Assembly: GCF_014203355.1 (NCBI RefSeq)
Contig: NZ_JACHIR010000001.1
Span: 6,202,038 to 6,266,037 of the forward strand
Length of the DNA stretch: 64,000 nt
Source: Kutzneria kofuensis
Lineage (GTDB): Bacteria > Actinomycetota > Actinomycetes > Mycobacteriales > Pseudonocardiaceae
Direction: 5' to 3'
Shown here: positions 1 through 7,731 of the stretch, one piece after another
How positions within the stretch are numbered: the first letter of the stretch is position 1
How the letters are laid out: each line of letters begins with the position of its first letter
The notes under the pieces: generated by a model
Told to the model about the DNA's origin: nothing
What the model saw: the letters and a program-made list of their open reading frames with translations, nothing else
Databases searched by the model: none
Made by a program: the position numbers and the translations under genes

Positions 1-765
1 GACCTTGGCGTCGTTGTCGAAGTAGACGTGGACGTCGCCGCGGCGGTGCCACTCGCGCACCTTCGCCGCCCAGCGGTCCAACGCCTCGTCCGTGTAGCCG
101 CTGGTGTAGAGCTCCACGTCGCCGTGCAGCCGCGCGTAGGCGAAGTCGGCGGTCAGTTCCTCGAAGTACGGCCACTTCTTCGCCGTGTCGGCGACGACCA
201 GCGCCACGTTGTGGTCGCGGAGCAGCCGCAGGCACTTCTCGTCCTGGAAGCTGACGTGCCGCGGCTCCAGGGCGTGTCGAAGCGGCCGGTCCGCGTCGAT
301 CCGGAGGCCCTCGTCGTCCTCGATCCGGTGGTCGTGGCGGGCGCTGAGCTTCGCCGCCGCGGCCGTGGACTGCGGCAGCAGGCCCAGGAACTCCGCCAGC
401 ACGTCCGCGTCGAACCGGAACGTCGCCGGCAACTGCCACAGGATGGGGCCGATCTTGTTCTGCAACATCAGCACCCCCGAGGCGAAGAAGTTCGCCACCG
501 GCGTCTCCGCGTCGCGCAGGCGTTTCATGTGCGTGATGAACCTCGGCGCCTTCGTCGCGAACACGAAGTCGTCCGGCGTCTGCGCCGCCCACGACCGGAA
601 GCTCGCCGGCCGCTGCCGCCCGTAGAAGGTGCCGTTGATCTCCACCGAGTTCAGGCGCTCCGCCAGGTAGGCCAGTTCGCGCTTCTGCGTGACGCCCTTC
701 GGGTAGAAGGTCCCGCGCCATGGTGGGTACACCCAGCCCGACGTCCCGATCCGGATCACCGTCAC
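1..765 (-). CDS. DUF72 family protein, 3' end cut by the window
   Basis: Reading leftward, a frame opens with VTVIRIGTSGWVYPPW and stays open to the window edge (255 codons). The N-terminal IGTSGW...P.WRGTFYP block, the VEINGTFY block, FVFATKAPRFITH and the late HVYFDN block are hallmarks of the DUF72 (YecE-like, TIM-barrel) family, whose biochemical role is unknown. The GTG start lies inside the stop codon of the upstream DUF72 paralogue (GTGA overlap), which implies translational coupling. The missing part is probably only a short C-terminal tail, since the paralogue ends about 20 residues after the same FDN block. Confidence 0.85.
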   Translation of the reverse strand, partial: MTVIRIGTSGWVYPPWRGTFYPKGVTQKRELAYLAERLNSVEINGTFYGRQRPASFRSWAAQTPDDFVFATKAPRFITHMKRLRDAETPVANFFASGVLMLQNKIGPILWQLPATFRFDADVLAEFLGLLPQSTAAAAKLSARHDHRIEDDEGLRIDADRPLRHALEPRHVSFQDEKCLRLLRDHNVALVVADTAKKWPYFEELTADFAYARLHGDVELYTSGYTDEALDRWAAKVREWHRRGDVHVYFDNDAKV

Positions 766-1505
766 ATCCTGCGCCGGTCGTCTCGTTCTCGCACCAGGGC
801 CGCCAGGGTCATCGCGTCGCGTGGGGCGCGGCCGCGCATCGTGTTGTCGAAGTAGACGAACACATCGCCGTTGCCGGCCAGTTCGTCGACCCGCGCCGCC
901 CAGTGGCCGAGTTCCTTGTCGCCGTAGCCGCTGATGTACTGCTCCTCGGCCCCGTGCAGCCGGATGTAGCTGAAGTCCGCCGTCGTCTCGTCGAACACCG
1001 GCCACTCCCCCGCGCCCTCCGAGTACACGACGGCGACGTTGTGCTTCCGTGCCAGCTCGTAGAACGCCTCGTCCCGGAAGCTCTCGTGCCGTACCTCGAT
1101 CGCATGCCGCGCTCGCGAATCCAGCAACGCCAGGAAATCTGCCACCACTCCCGGATGGAACGCCGTCCGGTTCGGGAGCTGCCACAGCACCGGCCCCAGC
1201 CGCTCCCCGAGCTCCAGCACCCCCGACTCGAAGAACCGCTTCAGCGCATCCTCGACCCCGCGCAGCCGCCGGACGTGCGTCACCTCTCGTGAGCCCTTCA
1301 CCGCGAACACGAAGTCCTTCGGCGCCTGCCCCGCCCAGGACCGGAAATGCTCCGGCTTCCGCAGTGAGTAGAAGGTCCCGTTGATCTCGATCGAGTTCAC
1401 GTGCTCGGCCAGGAACTCCAGCTCCCGCCGCTGCGCCAGGCCCTTCGGATAGAAGTCGCCCCGCCACTCCGGATACTTCCAGCCCGAGGTGCCGATCCTG
1501 ATCAT
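762..1505 (-). CDS. DUF72 family protein (second tandem copy)
   Basis: 247 residues starting MIRIGTSGWKYPEWRGDF, with the same blocks as its downstream neighbour: SIEINGTFYSL, DFVFAVKGSREVTH, VLWQLP and DVFVYFDNT. It is a full-length DUF72 protein (TIM-barrel, function unknown). The open frame extends upstream to 1766, but that stretch is Arg/Pro-rich out-of-family sequence, so the ATG at 1505 (or the adjacent GTG at 1508) is chosen because the conserved IRIGTSGW motif starts there. It overlaps the next gene by 4 bases and the pair looks like a tandem duplication in one operon. Confidence 0.85.
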   Translation of the reverse strand: MIRIGTSGWKYPEWRGDFYPKGLAQRRELEFLAEHVNSIEINGTFYSLRKPEHFRSWAGQAPKDFVFAVKGSREVTHVRRLRGVEDALKRFFESGVLELGERLGPVLWQLPNRTAFHPGVVADFLALLDSRARHAIEVRHESFRDEAFYELARKHNVAVVYSEGAGEWPVFDETTADFSYIRLHGAEEQYISGYGDKELGHWAARVDELAGNGDVFVYFDNTMRGRAPRDAMTLAALVRERDDRRRM

Positions 1506-1629
1506 CACTCCATGGTGGGACGGGAGCGGGCGGCGCGCACGGCGAGCAGTGGGAAGGGGGCCGGTGGGAAGGCGGACGACGGCGGGCGGCGATCCTGCGT
1601 GCCCGCACGGATGGAACGGACAGCGTCGC

Positions 1630-1905
1630 TTGAGCGAGCCGTACGACATCGCCTGGTCGCCGCAGGCACGGCACCCGATGGCCGAGCAAGTCCCGGTGCA
1701 GGTCGCGATGGCGGTGTACGAGCTGGTCACCGGGCCACTGGCGAGCAACCCGCACCGCGTTGGCAAGCAACTCGATCCGCCGATGGACGATCAGTGGTCA
1801 GCTCGCCGCGGTGACTACCGCGTGCTCTACCGCGTCCATGAGGACAAGCATCAGGTCTACATCACGCGGATCAGCCACCGTCGCGACGCATATCGGGCGT
1901 ACTGA
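1630..1905 (+). CDS. RelE/ParE-type mRNA interferase-like toxin, no antitoxin seen
   Basis: 91 residues from a TTG start, LSEPYDIAWSPQARHPMAE through WSARRGDYRVLYRV to ITRISHRRDAYRAY. The C-terminal R.GDYRVLY...... ..V.ITRI.HR...YR pattern is typical of the RelE superfamily, whose members cut mRNA on the ribosome or bind gyrase and are normally held by an upstream antitoxin. The frame is open further upstream to 1489, but that extension is not RelE-like. No Phd, RelB or other antitoxin-like frame lies directly upstream (the DUF72 gene starts at 1505 on the other strand) or downstream. The start choice depends on family similarity, and no strong ribosome binding site is seen. Confidence 0.8.
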   Translation: MSEPYDIAWSPQARHPMAEQVPVQVAMAVYELVTGPLASNPHRVGKQLDPPMDDQWSARRGDYRVLYRVHEDKHQVYITRISHRRDAYRAY

Positions 1906-1936
1906 AAGCCGGTCGCCCGCGCGGACGACCGGCTTT
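1905..1936. terminator. Hairpin terminator after the RelE-like gene
   Basis: AAAGCCGGTCG (1905-1915) pairs perfectly with CGACCGGCTTT (1926-1936) around a 10-nt loop. It begins on the last base of the RelE-like stop codon. It can serve transcripts from either side, since fadB converges from the right. Confidence 0.8.
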
Positions 1937-1941
1937 CGTAG

Positions 1942-1982
1942 CGCCCGGCCCGGATCCGGGGTTCGAGGATCCGGGCCGGGCG
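1942..1982. terminator. Second hairpin, terminator for fadB side
   Basis: A 16-bp perfect stem (1942-1957 with 1967-1982, built on CCCGGCCCGGATCC) with a 9-nt loop lies 7 bases beyond the fadB stop. It sits back to back with the preceding hairpin, giving one structure per converging transcript. Confidence 0.8.
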
Positions 1983-1989
1983 ACGGATG

Positions 1990-4095
1990 TCAGGCCGGAA
2001 CCGAAGCCACACCCTGGGCGAGGAAACGTTTGCCGGTGACCCGCTCGGACACGCCGGCCCGGTCCAGGTACGGCGTGATGCCACCCAGCCAGAAGGGCCA
2101 GCCGGCGCCGAGGATGAGGCACAGGTCGATGTCCTGGGCCTCGGCGACGACGCCCTCGTCGAGCATGAGGCGGATCTCCTGGGCCAGGGCCTCCTCGGCG
2201 CGGGCGCGGAGCTGCTCGGCGGTCAGCGGCGACGAACCGGGCTGCCACAGGGCGGCAACCTCGGGGTCGACCTGGGGCTTGCCGGAGGCGTCCCACGTGT
2301 ACACGGCGGTCTTGCCGGCGGCGACGAAGCGCTTCATGTTCTCGCTGACGCCGAACCGGTCCGGGAAGGCGTGGTGCATGGTCTCGGCGACGTGCAGGGC
2401 GACGGCGGGGCCGACGAGCTGCAGCAGGATCAGCGGGCTCATGGGCAGACCCAGCGGATCCAACGCCTTGTCGGCGACCTCGAAGGGGGTGCCCTCGTCG
2501 ACGGCCCGGATGACCTCACCGAGGAAGCGGGTGAGCAGCCGGTTCACCACGAACGCGGGGGCGTCCTTGACGAGCACGCTGGACTTCTTGAGCTGCTTGC
2601 CGACGGCGAACGCGGTCGCCAGGGTGGCGTCGTCGGTCTGCTCGCCCCGCACGATCTCCAGCAGCGGCAGCACGGCGACGGGGTTGAAGAAGTGGAAGCC
2701 GACGACCCGCTCGGGGTGCGAGAGCTTCGACGCCATGTCGGTGATGGACAGCGACGAGGTGTTGGTGGCCAGCACGCACTCGGCCGACACGTGCTCCTCG
2801 ACCTCGGCGAACACCTGCTGCTTGACCGACAGCTCCTCGAACACGGCCTCGATGACGAAGTCGGCGTCGGCGAAGGCGGCCTTGTCCAGCGAACCGCTGA
2901 CGAGCGCCTTGAGGCGGTTGGCGGCGTCGGGGGACAGCCGCTTCTTGCCCAGCAGCTTGTCGATCTCGCCGTGCACGTAGCCGACGCCCTTGTCCACCCG
3001 CGCCTGGTCGACGTCGGTCAGCACGACCGGCACCTTCAGCTGGCGCACGAACAGCAGCGCGAGCTGGCTGGCCATCAGGCCGGCGCCGACGATGCCGACC
3101 TTGGTGACCGGCCGGGCCAGGGACTTGTCGGGCGCGCCCGCGGGCTTGCGGGCCCGCTTCTGCACGAGGTTGAACGAGTAGAGTCCGGCCCGCAGCTCGT
3201 CGGTCATGAGCAGCTCGGCGAGCCCGTCGGTCTCGGCGGCGTAGCCGGCGTCGAGGTCGTTGCCCCGCGCCAGCTCCAGCAGCTCAAGGGCCTTCGTCGC
3301 ACCCGGCGACGCGCCGTGGGTCTTGGCCTCGACGAACGCCCGGCCGCGGGCCAGCGCGGCGTCCCAGGCCTCGCCCCGGTCGACGTCCTTGCGGGCGACG
3401 GAAACCTCGCCGTTGACGACCTTGGCCAGCCACGACAGCGACTGCTCCAGGTAGTCGGCGGAGTCGAAGACCACGTCGACGATGCCGAGCTCGGCGGCCT
3501 GCGCCGGCTTGAGCATCTTGTTCTGGTTCAACGCGTTCTCGATGATCACGGTGACGGCGGCGTCCGCGCCGATGAGGTTCGGCAGCAGCTGCGTACCGCC
3601 CCAGCCCGGGAACAGGCCCAGGAACACCTCGGGGAACGCGATCGCGGCCGCGTTGGACACCAGGGTCCGGTAGTGGCACGACAGCGCCAGCTCCAGGCCG
3701 CCGCCCATGACCGCGCCGTTGACGAAGGCGAAGGTCGGGATGGACGACTCGGTGAAGCGGCGGAACACGTCGTGCCCGGTCTGCGCGATCTGCCGCGCCA
3801 GCTCCGGCGACGACAGTTGCTCCACCCCGGACAGGTCGGCCCCGACGGCGAACACGAACGGCTTGCCGGTGACGGCGATCGCGGCCGGCTCGGCGGCCAG
3901 GGCCTCGTCCAGCGCGGCGTTGAGCGACACCAGGCTCTGCGGCCCGAAGGTCGACGGCCGGGTGTGGTCGAAGCCGTTGTCGATGGTGATCAGGGCGACC
4001 GGCTTCGCAAGCCCGGGCACCGGGATCAAACGAGTGACCGCCTTGGTGACGACCTCGTCCGGGAAGGCCTGCGCGGCCTGCTCAGCGGTAATCAC
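1990..4095 (-). CDS. fadB: Bifunctional enoyl-CoA hydratase / 3-hydroxyacyl-CoA dehydrogenase
   Basis: 701 residues. The N-terminal crotonase domain (about 1-200) has the oxyanion-hole and catalytic segments VNGAVMGGGLELALS and FPEVFLGLFPGWGGTQLLP. The NAD-binding dehydrogenase domain starts at KVGIVGAGLMASQLALLF, followed by EAVFEELSVKQQVFAEVE, NTSSLSITDMA and GFHFFNPV, and the C-terminal helical domain begins ...KDAPAFVVNRLL. It catalyses hydration of trans-2-enoyl-CoA and oxidation of the 3-hydroxyacyl-CoA in fatty-acid beta-oxidation, probably in complex with the thiolase encoded just upstream. The GTG start overlaps the thiolase stop (GTGA). The frame reads on upstream in the shadow of fadA, and that part is not protein-like. 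Confidence 0.95.
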   Translation of the reverse strand: MITAEQAAQAFPDEVVTKAVTRLIPVPGLAKPVALITIDNGFDHTRPSTFGPQSLVSLNAALDEALAAEPAAIAVTGKPFVFAVGADLSGVEQLSSPELARQIAQTGHDVFRRFTESSIPTFAFVNGAVMGGGLELALSCHYRTLVSNAAAIAFPEVFLGLFPGWGGTQLLPNLIGADAAVTVIIENALNQNKMLKPAQAAELGIVDVVFDSADYLEQSLSWLAKVVNGEVSVARKDVDRGEAWDAALARGRAFVEAKTHGASPGATKALELLELARGNDLDAGYAAETDGLAELLMTDELRAGLYSFNLVQKRARKPAGAPDKSLARPVTKVGIVGAGLMASQLALLFVRQLKVPVVLTDVDQARVDKGVGYVHGEIDKLLGKKRLSPDAANRLKALVSGSLDKAAFADADFVIEAVFEELSVKQQVFAEVEEHVSAECVLATNTSSLSITDMASKLSHPERVVGFHFFNPVAVLPLLEIVRGEQTDDATLATAFAVGKQLKKSSVLVKDAPAFVVNRLLTRFLGEVIRAVDEGTPFEVADKALDPLGLPMSPLILLQLVGPAVALHVAETMHHAFPDRFGVSENMKRFVAAGKTAVYTWDASGKPQVDPEVAALWQPGSSPLTAEQLRARAEEALAQEIRLMLDEGVVAEAQDIDLCLILGAGWPFWLGGITPYLDRAGVSERVTGKRFLAQGVASVPA

Positions 4096-5321
4096 TTGTC
4101 GCCCCCGTTCCAGTGCGGGTTCTCCCAGATCACGGTGCCGCCCATGCCGATGCCGATGCACATGGTGGTGATGCCGTAGCGGACGTCGGGCCGCTCGGCG
4201 AACTGGTGCGCCAGCTGCGTCATCAGCCGCACGCCGGAGGACGCCAGCGGGTGCCCGGTGGCGATCGCGCCGCCCCACTGGTTGACCCGCGGGTCGTCGT
4301 CGGCGATGCCGAAGTGGTCGAGGAACGCCAGCACCTGCACGGCGAACGCCTCGTTGATCTCGAACAGGCCGATGTCGGAGATGCTCAGGCCGGTCCGCTG
4401 CAGCGCCTTCTCGGTGGCCGGCACCGGGCCGACGCCCATCACCTCGGGCTCGACGCCGGCGAAGGCGTAGCCCACCAGCCGCATGCCGATCGGCAGCCCC
4501 AGCTCGGTGGCGGTGGCCTCGTCGGCGAGCAGGCAGCCGGTCGCGCCGTCGTTGAGACCGGCGGCGTTGCCGGCGGTCACCCGGCCGTGCGGGCGGAACG
4601 GCGTCTTCAGCGTGGCCAGGCCCTCGACGGTGGTGCCGGGGCGCGGCGGCTCGTCGGCGGTGGCCAGGCCCCAGCCGTGCTCGGCCGAGCGGGTGGCGAC
4701 CGAGACGAACTCGGGGCCGATCTTGCCGGCCTTCACCGCGGCGTCGTACTTGGCCTGGGAGGCGGCGGCGAAGGAGTCCGCCCGCTCCTTGGTGATGCCC
4801 GGGAACCGGTCGTGCAGGTTCTCCGCGGTCTGGCCCATGACCAGCGCGGAGGTGTCCACGAGGCGGTCGGCGAGGAAGCGCGGGTTCGGGTCGACGCCCT
4901 CGCCCATCGGGTGCCGGCCCATGTGCTCGACGCCGCCGGCGATGACGACGTCGTAGGCGCCGAAGGCGATGCCGCTGGCCGCGGTGGTCACGGCGGTCAT
5001 GGCGCCGGCGCACATGCGGTCGATCGCGTAGCCGGGCACCGACTTGGGCAGGCCGGCCAGCAGGGCGGCGGTGCGCCCGATGGTCAGGCCCTGGTCGCCG
5101 ATCTGGGTGGTGGCCGCGATGGCGACCTCGTCCACCCGCTCGGGCGGCAGCTCGGGGTGGCGGCGCAGCAGCTCGCGGATGACCTTGACGACGAGATCGT
5201 CGGCCCTGGTCTCGGCGTAGATGCCCTTCGGGCCGGCCTTGCCGAACGGCGTGCGCACGCCGTCGACGAAGACCACGTTGCGCACGGCCCGTTCCGTCAT
5301 CGGCGCTACTGGTGCGGCCAC
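4092..5321 (-). CDS. fadA: Acetyl-CoA acyltransferase (3-ketoacyl-CoA thiolase)
   Basis: 409 residues of a thiolase. The nucleophilic Cys is in IDRMCAGAMTA, and the C-terminal catalytic motifs are NEAFA, GGAIATGHPLASSGVR and CIGIGMGGT. It cleaves 3-ketoacyl-CoA with CoA and, with FadB, forms the trifunctional beta-oxidation complex. The GTG start at 5321 has a GAGGAGGAG ribosome binding site 6 bases upstream, and an ATG seven codons in is the alternative. It is the first gene of the fadA-fadB operon, preceded by two operator-like palindromes. Confidence 0.95.
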   Translation of the reverse strand: MAAPVAPMTERAVRNVVFVDGVRTPFGKAGPKGIYAETRADDLVVKVIRELLRRHPELPPERVDEVAIAATTQIGDQGLTIGRTAALLAGLPKSVPGYAIDRMCAGAMTAVTTAASGIAFGAYDVVIAGGVEHMGRHPMGEGVDPNPRFLADRLVDTSALVMGQTAENLHDRFPGITKERADSFAAASQAKYDAAVKAGKIGPEFVSVATRSAEHGWGLATADEPPRPGTTVEGLATLKTPFRPHGRVTAGNAAGLNDGATGCLLADEATATELGLPIGMRLVGYAFAGVEPEVMGVGPVPATEKALQRTGLSISDIGLFEINEAFAVQVLAFLDHFGIADDDPRVNQWGGAIATGHPLASSGVRLMTQLAHQFAERPDVRYGITTMCIGIGMGGTVIWENPHWNGGDK

Positions 5322-5364
5322 GGCGTGCTCCTCCTCAGCTTCGAGTTCGGGTCGACCGGGTCCA

Positions 5365-5410
5365 CTACCGGCCGGTAACCCGAACTCTAGTCCGAGTTAC
5401 TCGCCGGTAA
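5365..5410 (-). promoter_or_regulatory. Two matching operator-like palindromes upstream of fadA
   Basis: CTACCGGCCGGTAA (5365-5378) and TTACTCGCCGGTAA (5397-5410) share the form YTACYSGCCGGTAA and lie 32 bp apart, about three helical turns. The first contains a perfect 12-bp palindrome. They fall in the 107-bp gap between rnd and fadA, where the fad promoter must be, so they are probably sites for a dimeric repressor of fatty-acid degradation. The regulator is not identified. Confidence 0.55.
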
Positions 5411-5428
5411 CCAGCAGGGTGGCTGAAC

Positions 5429-6673
5429 TCATGCTGCCGCAGCCTTCAGCGACTTGCTCAGCGGCTCCGCGGTGAGCTCGACCTGCCACGGCCGGGCGTT
5501 GCCGGCCCGCAGCACCTCGGCCACCGAGGACGGGTCGAGGTCGGCCGGCGGCTCCCAGCAGGTGCGCCGGACCAGGTCCGGGAGCAGCAGGTTCTCCACC
5601 GGCAGCTTCAGGCTCTCGGCGATGGACGTCAGCGCGGCCCGGGCGGCGGCCAGCCGGGCGGCGGCGTCCGGGTCGCGGTCGGCCCAGCGGTTGGGCGGCG
5701 GCGGGCCGTCGTGCGCGGGGGAGACCTCCGGCAGCTCCTTGCGCGGCAGCGACCGGGCCTTGGCCAGGGCGTCCGCCCACACCTTCACGGTCCGGCGCTG
5801 CGACCGGCCGCGGAACACCGGCAGCGCCAGCAGGTCGGCCTCGGTCGCCGGATCGGTCACGGCGGCGTCGATGATCGCGCTGTCCGGCAGCACCCGGCCG
5901 GGCGCGATGTCGCGCTGGCGGGCCAGCCCGTCCCGGGCCTCCCACAGCGCCCGCACGGCGGCCAGCTGGCGGGGATTGCGCAGCCGGTGGATGCCGGACG
6001 TGCGCCGCCACGGCTCGGCCCGCGGCTTGGGCGGCGGCGCGGTGCGCACCGCCTCGAACTCCTGCAGCGCCCAGTCGAGCTTGCCCTGCTCGCGGAGCTC
6101 GTCCTCCAGCACGTTGCGCAGCGGGACCAGCAGCTCCACGTCGAGAGCCGCGTAGGTCAACCAGTCCTGCGGCAGCGGGCGGCGTGACCAGTCGGCGGCG
6201 CCGTGGCCCTTCTCCAGGTGGTAGCCGAGCAGGCGTTCCACCATCGAGCCGAGCGCGACCCGGTCGAAGCCGGCCAGCCGGCCGGCCAGTTCGGTGTCGA
6301 ACAGGACCGCCGGTCGCAGGCCGAGTTCGGCCAGACACGGCAGGTCCTGGGACGCCGCGTGCAACACCCATTCGGTGTTGGCGATGGCGTCCACCAGCGG
6401 GTCGATCCGGCCGCCCAAGGCGACCGGATCGACCAGCACGGTGCCTGCCTGCTCTCGTCGCAGCTGCACCAGGTAGGCGCGCTGCGAGTAGCGGTAGCCC
6501 GATGCCCTTTCGGTGTCCACCGCCACCGGACCCGTCCCGCCCGCCAGCGTTGCGGCCGCGCGCCGCAGCGTTGCCGGATCGGACACCACTGGCGGAACCC
6601 CCTCAGCGGGTTCGGTCAGCAGCACCGGGGTGTCTCCGGTCGGGTCCTTCGGTTCAGAGCAGGGTGCATCCAC
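5429..6673 (-). CDS. rnd: Ribonuclease D family 3'-5' exoribonuclease with HRDC domain
   Basis: 414 residues. The DEDDy exonuclease motifs are visible: VAVDTERASGYRY (DxE), WVLHAASQDLPCL (Exo II) and YAALDVELLVPL (Exo III with Tyr). An HRDC helical domain follows (about 215-290, ALWEARDGLARQRDIAPGRVLPDSAII). RNase D trims the 3' ends of structured RNAs, including tRNA precursors. The GTG start at 6673 is preceded on its strand by a TAGGGT box (6687-6682) at leaderless spacing. Neighbouring rnd with DUF3000 and hemE-hemY-hemQ is a familiar actinobacterial arrangement. Confidence 0.9.
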   Translation of the reverse strand: MDAPCSEPKDPTGDTPVLLTEPAEGVPPVVSDPATLRRAAATLAGGTGPVAVDTERASGYRYSQRAYLVQLRREQAGTVLVDPVALGGRIDPLVDAIANTEWVLHAASQDLPCLAELGLRPAVLFDTELAGRLAGFDRVALGSMVERLLGYHLEKGHGAADWSRRPLPQDWLTYAALDVELLVPLRNVLEDELREQGKLDWALQEFEAVRTAPPPKPRAEPWRRTSGIHRLRNPRQLAAVRALWEARDGLARQRDIAPGRVLPDSAIIDAAVTDPATEADLLALPVFRGRSQRRTVKVWADALAKARSLPRKELPEVSPAHDGPPPPNRWADRDPDAAARLAAARAALTSIAESLKLPVENLLLPDLVRRTCWEPPADLDPSSVAEVLRAGNARPWQVELTAEPLSKSLKAAAA

Positions 6674-6758
6674 GGCGGAAGACCCTACGTCCTCGACGCC
6701 CCGCGCGGGCGTGGATCACGTTCTGCTCGGTCTTCGCGTCGTCCATCCATCCGTCTTC

Positions 6759-7476
6759 TCAGCGGATCACGCCGGCCCGCATGGCCAACGCCACCATCTG
6801 AGCGCGAATCCCCGGTGCCCAGCTTCCGGCCGATCCGCGACAGGTGAGACTTCACCGTGAGCGCGGACAGGTTCAGAGCTTCGCCGATCTCCTTGTTGGA
6901 CTGGCCATCGGCGACCAGCTGGAGCACCTCGACCTCACGCGCGGACAGCTCCCGCGGCGTGTTGTCGGTTCCGGGCACCCGGGTTCCCGCAGCGAGGACC
7001 GGGGCCACGCTCGGGTCCGCGTAGACGCCACCGTCGAGAACTCGGCGAACTCCGTCGGTGACCACCATCGGCGACGCGGACTTCAGCAGGTACGCCTGGG
7101 CGCCTGCCTGGAAGGCCGAGCGAACCGCATAGGGGTCGTCGGAGGACGCGAGCACCACGATGCGCGGCCAGCCCTGGGCACGGAGTTCCGTGACCAGATC
7201 GATGCCGCTTCCGTCGGGCAGCCCGAGATCAAGGATCGCCAGGTCGCACGGCCCCGTGGCCAGGGCACGCGCCCTCGCCTCGGCCACCGATGCGGCCTCA
7301 TGCACTGTGCCGGCACCCATCTGGGTAAGCCGAGCCGCTATCGCCTCCCTCAACAGTGGGTGGTCGTCAACCACCAGCACTGAAAACAGCTCTTCCCGCG
7401 GGTGCGGGACCATGTTTGCCGGCAACGAGCCGGCTGGCGTGGTACGAACGGCCTGACCTAAGCCGACGGCAGCCAC
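6759..7476 (-). pseudogene. NarL/LuxR-family response regulator with a 1-bp frameshift near the C-terminus
   Basis: The GTG start at 7476 (GGGAGG 7 bases upstream) opens VAAVGLGQAVRTTPAGS, followed by a receiver domain (FSVLVVDDHPLLREA; phospho-acceptor Asp in LAILDLGLPDGSG; LLKSAS) and a LuxR-type helix-turn-helix (LSAREVEVLQLVADGQSNKEIGEAL...LTVKSHLSRIGRKLGTGD). After GTGD the frame becomes Arg/Asp-rich nonsense to a stop at 6685. Removing one A at 6807/6808 restores RAQMVALAMRAGVIR and a stop at 6759-6761, the normal end of this fold. The last recognition-domain helix is therefore lost as read. This is a true mutation or a sequencing error. No sensor kinase is adjacent. Confidence 0.85.
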
Positions 7477-7522
7477 GTCACTACCTCCCTGGAGTCGGTC
7501 GTGCCCCCCGACCGGCACCGGG

Positions 7523-7562
7523 ACTTTCGTCCAATCAGCCGCGCCACTGATCGACCGAAAGT
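7523..7562. promoter_or_regulatory. Inverted repeat in the response regulator/dipeptidase divergent gap
   Basis: ACTTTCG (7523-7529) and CGAAAGT (7556-7562) form spaced inverted arms in the 255-bp region between two divergent genes. It could be a regulator site, but nothing ties it to a specific protein. The rest of the gap shows no gene. Confidence 0.3.
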
Positions 7563-7731
7563 GGTGTCGACGGCAGCAGCGTAGCCGCCCAAGCGGGTCA
7601 GCGGGACGATCAAATGGGTATCTGTCCCGATCGAGTTGTCACCGGAGGCCAGGTTTGTCGCACGATCGAGGGACTCCTGGCGAGGTGGCTAACGCGAGAA
7701 GGCTTCATAACGACATGAAGGAGTTGCGGTC

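Noticed and set aside
1987-4179. Long frame antisense to fadB
   Set aside because: No domain, composition typical of an antisense frame, and the sense strand encodes an intact FadB.
6685-6806. Arg/Asp-rich C-terminal extension of the response regulator
   Set aside because: Removing one base restores the normal LuxR-fold end, so the extension is a frameshift product.
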